Virus record (IMG/VR): IMGVR_UViG_3300025930_000021
Span: 1 to 44,497 of that record
Source of the DNA: a virus
Strand: one strand, 5' to 3'
Length of the DNA: 44,497 nucleotides
This document shows, in pieces, positions 16,936 through 26,355 of the stretch. Positions within the stretch are counted from its first letter, which is position 1, and each line of letters begins with the position of its first letter. The translations under genes and the position numbers were made by a program. The notes under the pieces were generated by a model that had not been told where the DNA came from, ran no database searches, and worked only from the letters and a program-made list of their open reading frames with translations.

Positions 16936-18153
16936 TTAAGCCGGCCCCCACTTGCTCGCCCCAGTGCCGACGCCCGACACCGTCACGCTGTTCACCTCGA
17001 CCACGTTGGCTTCGACCGTCGCCACCACGCTCGCCACCGACCCAGCCACGTTCCCTTCCACACTCCCCACCGAGCCGCTCAGGTTGCCGGTGATGTCGCC
17101 CGTGATCGCCACCGTCGTGGCGGCATTGGTGCCCGCGATGAACACGCCGCCCGATGCACCCGCCGTCGCACTCGGCAGGTAGCCGGTCTTCGTGTTGATG
17201 TTGTTCTGGTAGAGCCCGAACGTCCCAGCGCCGGTATGGGCCGACCCCGTGACGTTCCAGACCGCCGCCGCGACCGTGGCTGCGGAGGGCGCCGAGCCCG
17301 TGGCGATGTTGGTCACGATGCCGCCAAACGTGCCGGCGCCGGTATGGCCCGTGCCGGTCAAGTCCCACACCGCGGCGGCCACCGTCGCCGCCGAGGGCGC
17401 GGCGCCCGTCGCCACCGAGGCGATCACGAGCCCCATCGTCCCGGCGCCGGTATGACTTGCGGCTGCCGCATTCCACACCGCGTTCTCGACGTTCGTCATG
17501 GCGCCCGTCGTGAGCGAGCCGATCGAGCCGGTCACGTTGCCTTGAAGGTTGCCGACAATATTCCCGCCCACGTTCCCGGTCACGCTGCCGACCGCGCCAA
17601 CCACGGAGGCGACCGATCCCGTCACGTTCCCGTTGACGTTGCCGAGCACCGTTGTAATCGTGCCGGCCGTGATGTTGGTGGGACTCGCAACACTCGTCGG
17701 GAACGTCACACCGGCCGCCGCCGTCACCGTCTGACCCGCGAGCTGCGTCGTGTTCACCGTCGGAATCACCGACCCGCCGAAGAACCAGTTGTAGATCGCC
17801 TGCGGGAGCCAGACGATGTCTTCCCAGACCGGCGAATGCGCTAGGATGTTGCTCGTGACCGTCAACTGCCCCAAGCCGAGGCGGTTGTTGTTGGCCGCCG
17901 AGAGTTCGATCTGCATCGAGGCGTTGTCAGCCCCCGTGATGTAGTTCAGATCGTTGGACGTGCCTGACGTGGCGCCTGTGATGTTGTCGATCACCACCGT
18001 CGGGGCGCTCCCGGCATACGTCTCCGCGATGAGCGAAATGCGCTCGTCGGTGATGGTCAGCGCATTCTCTGGCGTCACGTTGTCGGTGGCGTCATAGAAC
18101 GGTCCCACTCGAATGATCACCGCCGTATTTGTCGGGATGAAATGAAGAGCCAT
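16936..18153 (-). CDS. Gly/Val-repeat adhesin-like protein A
   Basis: The protein has 405 aa. The N-terminal 130 residues form a compact domain (MALHFIPTNTAVIIRVGPFY). Then come GN-V repeats (VNGNVTGSVASVVGAVGSVT), copies of VWDLTGTGHTGAGTFG / VWNVTGSAHTGAGTFG, and a second GN-V block. The gene starts 3 bases after the second beta-helix gene and ends 4 bases before the first. It is paralogous in its repeats to the 20407-21837 product, so a module was duplicated. It is probably a fibre shaft; no enzyme motif. Confidence 0.7.
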   Translation of the reverse strand: MALHFIPTNTAVIIRVGPFYDATDNVTPENALTITDERISLIAETYAGSAPTVVIDNITGATSGTSNDLNYITGADNASMQIELSAANNNRLGLGQLTVTSNILAHSPVWEDIVWLPQAIYNWFFGGSVIPTVNTTQLAGQTVTAAAGVTFPTSVASPTNITAGTITTVLGNVNGNVTGSVASVVGAVGSVTGNVGGNIVGNLQGNVTGSIGSLTTGAMTNVENAVWNAAAASHTGAGTMGLVIASVATGAAPSAATVAAAVWDLTGTGHTGAGTFGGIVTNIATGSAPSAATVAAAVWNVTGSAHTGAGTFGLYQNNINTKTGYLPSATAGASGGVFIAGTNAATTVAITGDITGNLSGSVGSVEGNVAGSVASVVATVEANVVEVNSVTVSGVGTGASKWGPA

Positions 18154-18156
18154 GCG

Positions 18157-19965
18157 TTATCTCCGTCTGCGGAAGACCAAGAGCCCATGCGGGCTTGCCG
18201 TCACGGTAAACCACGCAATCGTCGAAGCGTAGCCGTAACTGTCCGTCGTGCCGAAATCCCACGTCGGATTGCGCGCCGCCGCGGTGCCGAGAATCACAAA
18301 CCCGAGCGATGTGCCGCCATAGTCCGGCGCCGCGGCCACAGAGGTCGGGGCAAACCCGAGATCGACCGTGGGCAACGCGGGCACCGCAAACGTCGTCGCC
18401 CCCGTCACGATCAGCGCATCGTCTGCGGATGGCGTGACCGAGCCCGGCTGAATCGTCGACTCGGTATCCCCGACCGCCGAGCCGTTCTCGCCCCCAAACG
18501 TGACGACGCCAGAGGCCGCGAACGGATACACGACGAACGACGGGAACAGATTCGCGGAGACATTCTCCACCCGGAACGTGTGCCCGGTGCCCACCGTCGG
18601 ATTGATCACGTAGTAGAGCTGACTCGCGAACACCAGCGGATCCTGCCGCGTCAGCGGGATCCACGTATTCGCATACGAATCAGTCACCGTGACCGCAGTG
18701 CTAGCAAAGATCGACCGACCGAGGCTCATCACCAGTAGTTTCGCGCCAGTCGTCGTGATGCCGGCGCTTTGCGCGAACGTGAAGCTGGCATCGCCCGTGG
18801 CCGTGACCGGCGTCATGGGCGTCCAGAGCGTCTCGCCCGAGGGCGGAATGAACTCCAGCGCGCCACGGCAATAGCCCGCGCCCTGCGGCCTGGCGACTCC
18901 CAGGAAATCCGTCGTCACGCTCGCCAGCGTGGTGCCCGTGTCGATCGCGGGACTGCCAGCGCTCAGCGTGAAATCGTTGGCCGAGACGTTGACCCAGAGT
19001 GGATCCGTGCCGTCGTCGATGTTCGTGGTGTGGGTCGTGCTCGTCCCGGTGTTGAGATAATTCGTCGTGTTGTTGTAGCAGATGTTGTTGATGACTTGCG
19101 CGCTCGTGCCGCTCTCGATATTGATGCCGCGCGTGACGCAGTTCCCAATACTGTTGTTGTAGTAGTGGTTCCCGACGCCGTAATACTGGAAAATCCCCCC
19201 GGAGTTGCCGGAGGCGGTGCGGCCAAGATTCAGCCCGTAAATCTTGCAATTCGACACGGTATTGCTATCGCCAGCGACGAGCACGCCAATAAGCCGATCG
19301 TCAATCGTGCCGAAAAAATAACTCTGCGTGACATCCCGAATGATGCAGCGGTTGATGATGTTGCCCGAGGCATTACCGGAGCCGTGGTAAATCTGGATGC
19401 CCGCGAGCGACGTGTTGTAGATCGTGCAATCTTGGACGAGATTCGAGTTACCGGAGATGTAGAACCCGAGCGGCCCCGACGTGCCATGCACGGTCAGATT
19501 CGAGAAGAAGTGATTGTCGCCACCAACGAGCAGTGCCCCGCCACCCTGCCCGTTCCCGCTTCCATTCGACACATCGGCGTTGATGAACGAAATGTAGTTC
19601 GGCGGCGTGGCGGTGCGGTTGTCGAAGATTAGGCAGCTCGAGACATCGGAGTTGACGCCGTTGAGATTGATGCCGTCGAAGACGATGTATTCCTGGGAGA
19701 GCCCGAGCTCAATCGCCCAGTTCGTGCCAGCGTTCGGCGTCAACGTGACGGTATTGCCGGCATGGGCGACGAGGCGAGTCGGGGCGCCGGCCGTGCCGGA
19801 GGGAATGTTATTCTGTAGGACCTCCGCGTAGACACCGGCGTAGATGTCAATCGTGTCGCCCCCAGAGATTTGGGAGCAGGCGTAATTAATCGTCAGATAC
19901 GCTTGCGCGAAACTGTTCCCCGTGTTCGCGTTGTTGCCGGTCTTCGCAACAACCTTCGTCGCCAT
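18157..19965 (-). CDS. Right-handed parallel beta-helix protein
   Basis: The protein has 602 aa. The N terminus (KTGNNANTGNSFAQAYLTIN) is DUF1565-like, and residues 90-340 are beta-helix coils with NxxxxxCxI ladders (SNLVQDCTIYNT, GNIINRCIIRDVTQ, SNTVSNCKIYGLN, AQVINNICYNNTT). The C-terminal 220 residues form a separate beta-sandwich-like domain (ATGDASFTFAQSAGITTTGA). It is similar in type to the 616-aa product but lacks the zinc ribbon. Likely a surface-exposed adhesin or polysaccharide-binding spike. Confidence 0.75.
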   Translation of the reverse strand: MATKVVAKTGNNANTGNSFAQAYLTINYACSQISGGDTIDIYAGVYAEVLQNNIPSGTAGAPTRLVAHAGNTVTLTPNAGTNWAIELGLSQEYIVFDGINLNGVNSDVSSCLIFDNRTATPPNYISFINADVSNGSGNGQGGGALLVGGDNHFFSNLTVHGTSGPLGFYISGNSNLVQDCTIYNTSLAGIQIYHGSGNASGNIINRCIIRDVTQSYFFGTIDDRLIGVLVAGDSNTVSNCKIYGLNLGRTASGNSGGIFQYYGVGNHYYNNSIGNCVTRGINIESGTSAQVINNICYNNTTNYLNTGTSTTHTTNIDDGTDPLWVNVSANDFTLSAGSPAIDTGTTLASVTTDFLGVARPQGAGYCRGALEFIPPSGETLWTPMTPVTATGDASFTFAQSAGITTTGAKLLVMSLGRSIFASTAVTVTDSYANTWIPLTRQDPLVFASQLYYVINPTVGTGHTFRVENVSANLFPSFVVYPFAASGVVTFGGENGSAVGDTESTIQPGSVTPSADDALIVTGATTFAVPALPTVDLGFAPTSVAAAPDYGGTSLGFVILGTAAARNPTWDFGTTDSYGYASTIAWFTVTASPHGLLVFRRRR

Positions 19966-20405
19966 CAGTCCGACCCCGCGAGGAAGCCGAGGAGAAAGAG
20001 TTCCTCCGGACTCTCAGCCGCCATCCGGCTCGCCTTCGCGCGGGCCGAGCCGCGACCCTCCACTGCCGAGACTGAGGCCGTGCCCATCATGGGAGCCACC
20101 CGTGCACGGGCCGGCTCATAGCCGATGCCACCGCGAGCGCGCACAGGCCGCACGAACGCCACGGCGCGCATCTCGGACGCCTTCGCATAGCCAGGAATGC
20201 GCGCGATGCGATTCGGGAGGTCACGCTCGCGGTAGTCCCGATTGAGGAGGGCGCGATGGTCCCGAGGCGGCTGCGTGATCGGATAGCCGCCGCCGGTCGT
20301 CGGGATCGGCGTGGCCGCTGCGGCCGGTTCCAGCCCGAAGAGCACATTGTGCGCGATGTCTGCCGGTGTGCCGACGCCGTTGACGACGACTTGACTGATG
20401 GACAC
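19965..20405 (-). CDS. Small protein linking two adhesin-like genes, unknown function
   Basis: The protein has 146 aa. The N-terminal 50 residues (SQVVVNGVGTPADIAHNVLF) are beta-like and share GGGYPITQPP with GGGFPITEPP of the 616-aa beta-helix protein. The rest is Arg/Ala-rich. It overlaps the upstream ATG of the 602-aa gene by one base. It may be an adaptor that attaches one of the adhesin-like proteins; no family recognised. Confidence 0.5.
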   Translation of the reverse strand: MSISQVVVNGVGTPADIAHNVLFGLEPAAAATPIPTTGGGYPITQPPRDHRALLNRDYRERDLPNRIARIPGYAKASEMRAVAFVRPVRARGGIGYEPARARVAPMMGTASVSAVEGRGSARAKASRMAAESPEELFLLGFLAGSD

Positions 20406-20406
20406 A

Positions 20407-21837
20407 TCAGGTCGCCCGCTGCGTGCTCGTCGGCGCTGTGGCGCTGTTCAGGGTGAGCGTGAAGAGCGGCGTGACGCCGTCCACCGCGTAGATCGTTTTT
20501 GTGACGCCGGTCACATCGACATCGCTCAGGAACTGGCCGATCAGGTAGGTGAGTTGTTCGACACTCGGCAGCACGCCAGGCGCAGCCACGTTCCCGGCGA
20601 CCGGCGCCCGGAGCGCATCCGTCACTTCGCTCTGAACTTCCGTGTCCCATGCGGCATTCCACGGAATCGCCGTCAGGCCAGAGCCGTCTCCTGCATCGCC
20701 GGAGTTGTCGGCGATTTCCTTCACGACCGACCCGGCAACCGCGCTGCCGTAGGTCGTGCCGGAATCGGTATCGAAGAAGTCTTTGAGGGCGCCCGCCGTC
20801 AGGCCGCCAATCGTGCCCGTGACGTTCCCTCCGACGTTGCCCGTCACGGACCCCACCGCCCCGACGACCGACCCGACCGACCCCGTCACGTTGCCACCGA
20901 CATTCCCCGTAACCGACCCGACCGCGCCCACGACTGAGGCCACGGTGCCGACGACGTTGCCGCCGACGTTTCCTGTCACACTGGCAACCGCCGACGCCGC
21001 CACCGCCGTGCCGATCGAGGTCTTCATCACAGCCGTAAAGTCGCCGTTCGTGGGCGCATTCGTGAGGTTCGTCGCCGTGGTTGTCGTGGTGACGGTCGTG
21101 ATGGTGCCGGCGGTGATATTGGTCGTCGAGGCCAAGGTGGCGTTGGGAAACGTGACCGTGCCGCTTGCGCTGGCGGCGTCGTTGTCGATGTTCTTCACGT
21201 TCACATCGAGGATGCCGGCCGTAGCCGGCGTGGAAATGGCCGTGCCGAGAATCTTCGTGATGTCGACGCCAGTCGCCGCCGTGATGTTGGTGGTTGAAGC
21301 GAGCGTGGCTGTGGTCGGAAAGGTGATCGTCCCGCCGTTCACGACCGGATTTGTCTTGATCGTCTCGATGTCCACCTTCTGTGTCGTGGCGATCGTCGTG
21401 CCGGTCAGAGCGTTACTGGTCGTCTTGCTGCCGACGTTCGCCCAATCCACGCCAGCTTCCCCGCCGGCCGAGACATCCAGCGTCAGGTCGGCTGTTGTTG
21501 GCATCAGTGCCGACCTCGCCTCGATGGAGAACTCGCCGACCACGTAACCGACGACCGACGTGCCGCCCACGGTGCCCGTCGTGATTACGAGCTGGTAGTT
21601 CGAGGCGGTCGCATAGCCGTTGCCGCTCGTCGCCACGACCCGCACGTTGTTCAGGCCGACGACGCCATCAAAGTCCACGCTGAGCGTGATGCCAGCCGTG
21701 ATCTGCGTGACGCTGTTGTCGACGTAGGCCGAGATGACCGGCGTCCCTGCGAGCACCGTCGGCGCGCCTGTCGTCGTGACCGTGCAGAACTTCGTATCGA
21801 AGGTCTTCCCAAGGCGGAAATCGCCCAGATACGCCAT
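20407..21837 (-). CDS. Gly/Val-repeat adhesin-like protein B
   Basis: The protein has 476 aa. The first 110 residues are a beta-sandwich domain (MAYLGDFRLGKTFDTKFCTV, ending VVGYVVGEFSIEAR) widespread at the start of tailed-phage fibre and baseplate-appendage proteins. Residues 290-360 contain tandem GSVTGNVGGNVTG units. The C-terminal 110 residues are globular and include LPSVEQLTYLIGQFLSDVDV. The start abuts the LamG gene stop. Its repeat block is paralogous to that of protein A. Confidence 0.7.
   Translation of the reverse strand: MAYLGDFRLGKTFDTKFCTVTTTGAPTVLAGTPVISAYVDNSVTQITAGITLSVDFDGVVGLNNVRVVATSGNGYATASNYQLVITTGTVGGTSVVGYVVGEFSIEARSALMPTTADLTLDVSAGGEAGVDWANVGSKTTSNALTGTTIATTQKVDIETIKTNPVVNGGTITFPTTATLASTTNITAATGVDITKILGTAISTPATAGILDVNVKNIDNDAASASGTVTFPNATLASTTNITAGTITTVTTTTTATNLTNAPTNGDFTAVMKTSIGTAVAASAVASVTGNVGGNVVGTVASVVGAVGSVTGNVGGNVTGSVGSVVGAVGSVTGNVGGNVTGTIGGLTAGALKDFFDTDSGTTYGSAVAGSVVKEIADNSGDAGDGSGLTAIPWNAAWDTEVQSEVTDALRAPVAGNVAAPGVLPSVEQLTYLIGQFLSDVDVTGVTKTIYAVDGVTPLFTLTLNSATAPTSTQRAT
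20800..20990 (-). repeat. Tandem DNA repeats encoding GNVGGNV units
   Basis: On the plus strand, near-identical units (for example gacgttgcccgtcacgga, cacgttgccaccgacatt, gacgttgccgccgacgtt) recur every 30-60 bases and encode SVTGNVGGNV repeats. A related, more diverged block lies at about 17510-17650 in the paralogous gene. The shared repeats could recombine with each other and change shaft length. Confidence 0.7.
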
Positions 21838-22643
21838 CAGGCCGCCACCACGAGCCGCGCTCGCGAACCGCCGAGCAGTGGCCCCCAGCCCGCAGCCGGC
21901 GTTTTACAGGCACGTCGCCCCACCGCCACGACGGGATAGAACGACGGCGAGGCCAAGAGCGAGATTTCGACCTGAGAGAGCACGCGGTTGTAGACCCGCA
22001 CATCATCAATGATGCCGGCCATCCCGGAGCCGTCGGCTTCGCGACTCCCGATCGTCAAGTTTTGCGCCGCATCGCTGACCGCGCCGGTCCCTTGCTGATC
22101 GGCGCCGAGCGTGCAGAGCACGCCGTCGAGATAGAACACGCCTGATGGTGCCCCGGCCAGCACACTGCGCGAAAACGCCACATGCGTCCAGCGATTCAAG
22201 GTCACGGCCTGATTGGTTTCAAAGAGGACCGAATCCGTCGCGGATTGGAACCAGCCGAGCACGCCAGTCGTGATCGCGATGTAAAACGTCCACCCCGAAT
22301 AGGCCACGGACAACTTCGCCACGATCTGTTGTTCGTCAGCGAAACTCGTGGAATACACCCACGCTGTCAGCGTGAGCGTGGCGACATCATCGAAAATCGA
22401 CGGACTGCCGCAATTCAGCAGATCGGTGCCACCAGACACGAGCTGCACGGCCGACCGATCACTCCTGATGCCGCCGATCGTCCATTTCGGGCTGCCCGTG
22501 AACACGGCATCGTTCTGATAGCCGCTCAGGTCGCGCCACGAGAGGCCGGAGCCGCCGCCCATCCAGTGCCCCACGAGGCCCGGAATCACGCGCTGATCAA
22601 GTTGCGGCGTGCCGAAGCTGCGGGATCCGGTGTGCCGCCGCAT
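21837..22643 (-). CDS. LamG/concanavalin-like lectin domain protein
   Basis: The protein has 268 aa. Residues 25-225 are a clear LamG-type jelly roll: VGHWMGGGSGLSWRDLSGYQ, TLTLTAWVYSTS, RWTHVAFSRS, GVFYLDGVL, and the closing GIIDDVRVYNRVLSQVEISL. Such domains bind carbohydrate. It lies upstream of the Gly/Val-repeat protein B and downstream of small structural genes, so it probably is part of a virion adhesin set. The Ca-binding residues cannot be fixed by eye. Confidence 0.8.
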   Translation of the reverse strand: MRRHTGSRSFGTPQLDQRVIPGLVGHWMGGGSGLSWRDLSGYQNDAVFTGSPKWTIGGIRSDRSAVQLVSGGTDLLNCGSPSIFDDVATLTLTAWVYSTSFADEQQIVAKLSVAYSGWTFYIAITTGVLGWFQSATDSVLFETNQAVTLNRWTHVAFSRSVLAGAPSGVFYLDGVLCTLGADQQGTGAVSDAAQNLTIGSREADGSGMAGIIDDVRVYNRVLSQVEISLLASPSFYPVVAVGRRACKTPAAGWGPLLGGSRARLVVAA

Positions 22644-22644
22644 C

Positions 22645-23151
22645 CTACGTCACCGTCTCGTAAATCGGCAGGACGTTGATGACGTGGTTGCCGGCGGTGG
22701 AGTTCAGGTTGACGCCGGTATTGTGCGCCACGAACACGACGAACTTGGACGGACAGACGCCGCCGAAGAGCGAGGCGACCGAGATGGGATGGAACGGGAA
22801 CGCGACGTTGCTCGTGGTCGCTGAGCAGACCATGCGACCGGCCAAGACGCAGGACGAATCGAGAATTGAGGCGGTCGTGAACGTCTCGGCGCTGTCGGTG
22901 CCGTCGAGCACGTCGGGCCAGACCGCAGAGCCGACGAGTCCGGCGACGTAGACACGGATTTCCGTGCCGGCAGTCGGAGTCGTGCCCACGGTGATTTTCT
23001 CGACCGAGAGCAGGTAATCGAGCGCGAGGAGGCTGGTGTTGTCGATGGCGGTCGATTCCCGGCCCGCCACAAACGTCGAGGACGTGGCAAGCGACGCCAG
23101 CGAGATCGTCACGGCGGCCCACGAGCCATAGACCAGTTTGACATCAGCCAT
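22645..23151 (-). CDS. Beta-rich structural protein, unknown
   Basis: The protein has 168 aa, rich in Val, Thr, Ser and Ala (VKLVYGSWAAVTISLASLAT; STFVAGRESTAIDN). The motif TEIRVYVAG and the end VFVAHNTGVNLNSTAGNHVI resemble tail or adaptor proteins commonly found beside adhesin genes of environmental phages. It has no membrane segment. The start overlaps the neighbour's stop by one base. Function inferred from operon position only. Confidence 0.6.
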   Translation of the reverse strand: MADVKLVYGSWAAVTISLASLATSSTFVAGRESTAIDNTSLLALDYLLSVEKITVGTTPTAGTEIRVYVAGLVGSAVWPDVLDGTDSAETFTTASILDSSCVLAGRMVCSATTSNVAFPFHPISVASLFGGVCPSKFVVFVAHNTGVNLNSTAGNHVINVLPIYETVT

Positions 23152-23690
23152 TAGAGATTCCGAGCCGCGCTGACTTGCGCGAGCGTGATCACGCCTTCGG
23201 TCGGCTTCCCATCCGAACCCACCCCGAACGTCGCGGGACTAGCCGTGCTGCCCGTGCCGGTTGCTAACAGTTTCTCGATGCGCTTCGTGAGCCGGCGACC
23301 AATCGCCATGCAGTGCGCGGTATTCGCGCTCGCATCGCCGTGAATCTTCCCGATGCCCGATCGCAGATTCGGCAGCGCAAAACTCGTGCGCCCGCCTTGA
23401 AACATCTGCCCGAAGGCCAGAATCTCACTGGTGCCCTGGTTTTTGTAGGTCGTCCAGTTGAACGCATCAGCCGGCGGCGCGACGCCGAGATCGTTCTGAT
23501 TCGACGTGATCTCCGTGAAGGACACATCCGTCCGCCAAGCCCAGAACGTGTTTGGTGTGGCCGGCGCGTTGAAGAGATTCACAATCGCGACGTTCCCCTC
23601 GTCGGTTTCGTCGTTTGGCCGCGTGTTCATGTCCGCACTGGCGTTGATGTGCGTCTGAATGGTTTGGAGTTGTGCTGGCGTCAGATTCAT
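23151..23690 (-). CDS. Virion-operon protein, unknown function
   Basis: The protein has 179 aa. The N terminus MNLTPAQLQTIQTHINASAD, then FWAWRTDVSFTEITSNQNDL, is a pattern I associate with small conserved phage proteins near portal and adhesin genes, without a known role. The second half contains GRRLTKRIEKLLATGTGS. The ATG overlaps the preceding stop by four bases. Confidence 0.65.
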   Translation of the reverse strand: MNLTPAQLQTIQTHINASADMNTRPNDETDEGNVAIVNLFNAPATPNTFWAWRTDVSFTEITSNQNDLGVAPPADAFNWTTYKNQGTSEILAFGQMFQGGRTSFALPNLRSGIGKIHGDASANTAHCMAIGRRLTKRIEKLLATGTGSTASPATFGVGSDGKPTEGVITLAQVSAARNL

Positions 23691-24097
23691 GCGCTCTCCA
23701 GTTCAACCGCGAGGCCGCACACGTCGAACGGCGCCGCAGTCGAGGACACATCGCACGGCTTCCCATCGTCGTCGAGGAACACCGTCACCGCGACAGCCCG
23801 GTTGCCTTTCGAGGCGTTGTAAATCAGCCCGCCGCGAGCCGTGATCGTCGCCTTCGGCACGCAGGCATCATCGAAGGACATACAGGCCCGGTGCTCGTCG
23901 AAGTGGATGCCCGTGAGCACGACGCCCCCAGGCGGATAGCCTTTCCCCTTCACTTCATGCGCCGTGATGTAGGAGGTGGTTGCCTTCGAGAGATTCGCAT
24001 CCGCCGTGTAGATCGCCAGCTTGTAGGTGTCGCCAGGCAGATGCACGCCGCGTTGAATATCGCGGAGGTAGATCGTGCACGGTCCAGGCGTGATCAC
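23687..24097 (-). CDS. Conserved portal-adjacent protein, unknown function
   Basis: The protein has 136 aa. It contains DTYKLAIYTADANLSKATTS, EVKGKGYPPGGVVLTG and CGLAVELESA. The YKLAIYT...YT..EV.G.GY..GG pattern is common in small phage proteins next to portal or head genes. It is predicted beta-rich with no membrane segment. Four-base overlaps join it to the portal gene and the next gene, so it is made with the portal. Confidence 0.7.
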   Translation of the reverse strand: MITPGPCTIYLRDIQRGVHLPGDTYKLAIYTADANLSKATTSYITAHEVKGKGYPPGGVVLTGIHFDEHRACMSFDDACVPKATITARGGLIYNASKGNRAVAVTVFLDDDGKPCDVSSTAAPFDVCGLAVELESA

Positions 24098-26355
24098 TGG
24101 AAGTCTCCGGAGACTTCGGCGCTCATGTTGCCGTTCTCGTCGCGCGACGTGGACACCTTGCGGGACTGCCGCGCCTTCGCCTCGGCGTTCTTCTCCGCGA
24201 TGCGCTCTGCGCTCTCGTCCTTCATGCGCTGGAGCGTGATTTCCAGATCCGCCTTCATCTGCGCGATGCGCATCTCGGCCTCAGTCTGGATGCGAAGCTT
24301 CTGCTCCTCCATCGCCATCTCCGCTTGCAGCTTCATCTGCTGGAGCTGGAGATCGCGCTGCGCATCCTCCTGCGATAATTGCACATCGGCCTGTGCCTTG
24401 ATTTGCGTCGATTGGATCGTGGCCTGCTGCTTCGCCTGATCGGTCTGCAACGCCTGCATCGCCTGCTGGAGCTGCATCTGGAGCTGCTGAATCATCATCT
24501 GCGCTTGCGGCGGGATGTCGCTCTTTTCGTCCTTCTCCTGCAACGCGGGCGGGAGCGCGGACCGCAGCCGCTCCGCAATCTTCTGCGCGCCTGGGAAGGA
24601 GAGCTGCTCGACGTAATCCGGCGTGGCGACCGCAGCCATCTCCGGCGGCAGATGCGGGATCAACTCGCCGAGCGCCGCGGCGCCCTCTTCGCGTTTCGTC
24701 GCCGTCGCCTTGCCGACCGTGACCGTCACGGCGTAGCGCCCGTTGTTCAAGTCGTAGAACTGATACACCGAGTCTTGGAAGTTCGGCATGTCCGGCGTGA
24801 TTTCGGGTGGCGCCGCTTCGGGCACGCCGTTCGCGCCTTCCTTGTAGGGTTTCCCGACCATCACCTGCTTCGGCTCGTCGTCGAGGCCGAGAATCTGCAA
24901 GATTTGCCCCGGCCGTGTGATGCGCGGGAGCACGACCGACATCTCGTAGGCCGCATCAATCAGCGCCCGCCGCACGTTATCCGGGTAGTTGCTGTTCGCC
25001 AGGTCGGACTGCGCCTGAAGCGCCTGCAAGGCTCGCCCACTGCGCTCATTGGGATTCGTGTTACCGAGAGACGCATCGCCCGTGCTGGTCGTGGCCTTGA
25101 TGGCGTCTTCCGACACCTGCATGAGCATCACGGCGGCTTGGAGTGTGTCACCACGCCGATCGGTGCGGAACGGCGGCGTCGAGTCGGCCGAGGTCCGTTC
25201 CCACGGCAAGTAGCTGTAGTTGTAGAGATTGGCCGTCTGCCAGATGCCGGCAAACGGCGCCACGGTCTGCGCTTCCGCAATCCACGGCGATTTCGGCTCC
25301 AGCGCGAAGATTTCCATCGCGCCGGAGTAGGTGTAGTTCACCATCCGCTGCGCGTCCATGCCCTCGCTGATGATGCCGCGGAGGACGCACTTCCCGTCAA
25401 TGTTCAGTTCTTCGCCGAGCACCGGAAATAGCGGGATCCGCGTGCCGAGCCATTCGTAGGTGGGTTCCAGCTTTTGCACCGCGTTGATCTTGTCGCAGTA
25501 TATGCGCGGCACCCGCATCACGCGCTCACGCTTGATTTGCTTGTCGTCGTATTTCGAACCCTTCGTCTTCTCGACGATGGTCCCGTCGTTCAGCTCGCAG
25601 AAGGCGCGGTCCTCGAATTCGACGTGCCAGTAGTCGGCAATTCGCACGGAGTCCTGCGTCACCCAACCTTTCATGTCGCCGGTCGCCTCGAACTCGTCCA
25701 GGCTCTTCAGGTCGGCCTTCGGCCATCGCTGCTTGAAGTCGTCGCGGTCGAGATCTTCGGTCTGAATCATCCAGAGCGCCGTGCGGCGGGTCGGATGCAG
25801 ACACGACGGGTCGCAGTAGACGGTGAGGTTGTTCGTAATCCGCTCCATGCGGATTTCCTGATCAAAGACCTCCGGGTTATTCGGGTCGCCATCCCAGAAC
25901 TGGTGCACGTAGTCGGCCCGCAGCCGAAACCAGCCGATGCCACCCTCGATGGCGCCATCTGCGGCCCATTCCAACGGCGATTCGGCCCGTGCATCGTTGT
26001 GCGTCCGCCGCATCGCGCCTTTGTAGATTTCGGCGGTGTCCGTGTCCGCGCCACCGCCGTTCGGGAGCACATCGAACCCGAAGGACGCATTTTTGATGGT
26101 ATTGGAGACTTGCCGGACAGGCTGGGAGAGGCGATCGACGACGAGACAGGGTCGCGCCGGCTGTGCGGGTTGACCTTGGATGGCTTGGCCGCCGGCCCGC
26201 GAGATTTTCAGCGCGGCGTCCCACTGATCACCGGCCCGGAATTGCTTCGCGAGCAGGATCCGCTTGCGCTGCTGGTCTTCGGCTTCTGAGGCGCGGTTCC
26301 ACCGCTTGCGGGCTTCTGCGATCAGCGGATCGGGACCGCCTCTAGTTGTCGGCAT
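24094..26355 (-). CDS. P22 gp1-like portal protein
   Basis: The protein has 753 aa (P22 portal has 725). Recognisable parts are LLAKQFRAGDQWDAALK, CLVVDRLSQPVRQVSNTIKN, DGAIEGGIGWFRLRADYVHQ, LTVYCDPSCLHPTRR and MEIFALEPKSPW. The last 170 residues are Gln/Ala/Met-rich helices (QLQMQLQQAMQALQTDQAKQ onward), corresponding to the long barrel helix inside the capsid of P22-type portals. It forms the dodecameric DNA channel, where terminase docks. Seven smaller genes lie between it and TerS, a longer gap than usual. Confidence 0.9.
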   Translation of the reverse strand: MPTTRGGPDPLIAEARKRWNRASEAEDQQRKRILLAKQFRAGDQWDAALKISRAGGQAIQGQPAQPARPCLVVDRLSQPVRQVSNTIKNASFGFDVLPNGGGADTDTAEIYKGAMRRTHNDARAESPLEWAADGAIEGGIGWFRLRADYVHQFWDGDPNNPEVFDQEIRMERITNNLTVYCDPSCLHPTRRTALWMIQTEDLDRDDFKQRWPKADLKSLDEFEATGDMKGWVTQDSVRIADYWHVEFEDRAFCELNDGTIVEKTKGSKYDDKQIKRERVMRVPRIYCDKINAVQKLEPTYEWLGTRIPLFPVLGEELNIDGKCVLRGIISEGMDAQRMVNYTYSGAMEIFALEPKSPWIAEAQTVAPFAGIWQTANLYNYSYLPWERTSADSTPPFRTDRRGDTLQAAVMLMQVSEDAIKATTSTGDASLGNTNPNERSGRALQALQAQSDLANSNYPDNVRRALIDAAYEMSVVLPRITRPGQILQILGLDDEPKQVMVGKPYKEGANGVPEAAPPEITPDMPNFQDSVYQFYDLNNGRYAVTVTVGKATATKREEGAAALGELIPHLPPEMAAVATPDYVEQLSFPGAQKIAERLRSALPPALQEKDEKSDIPPQAQMMIQQLQMQLQQAMQALQTDQAKQQATIQSTQIKAQADVQLSQEDAQRDLQLQQMKLQAEMAMEEQKLRIQTEAEMRIAQMKADLEITLQRMKDESAERIAEKNAEAKARQSRKVSTSRDENGNMSAEVSGDFQ

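Noticed and set aside
20407-21837. Gly/Val repeat region as a diversity-generating retroelement target
   Set aside because: No reverse transcriptase and no template repeat with adenine-specific differences were seen in the window.
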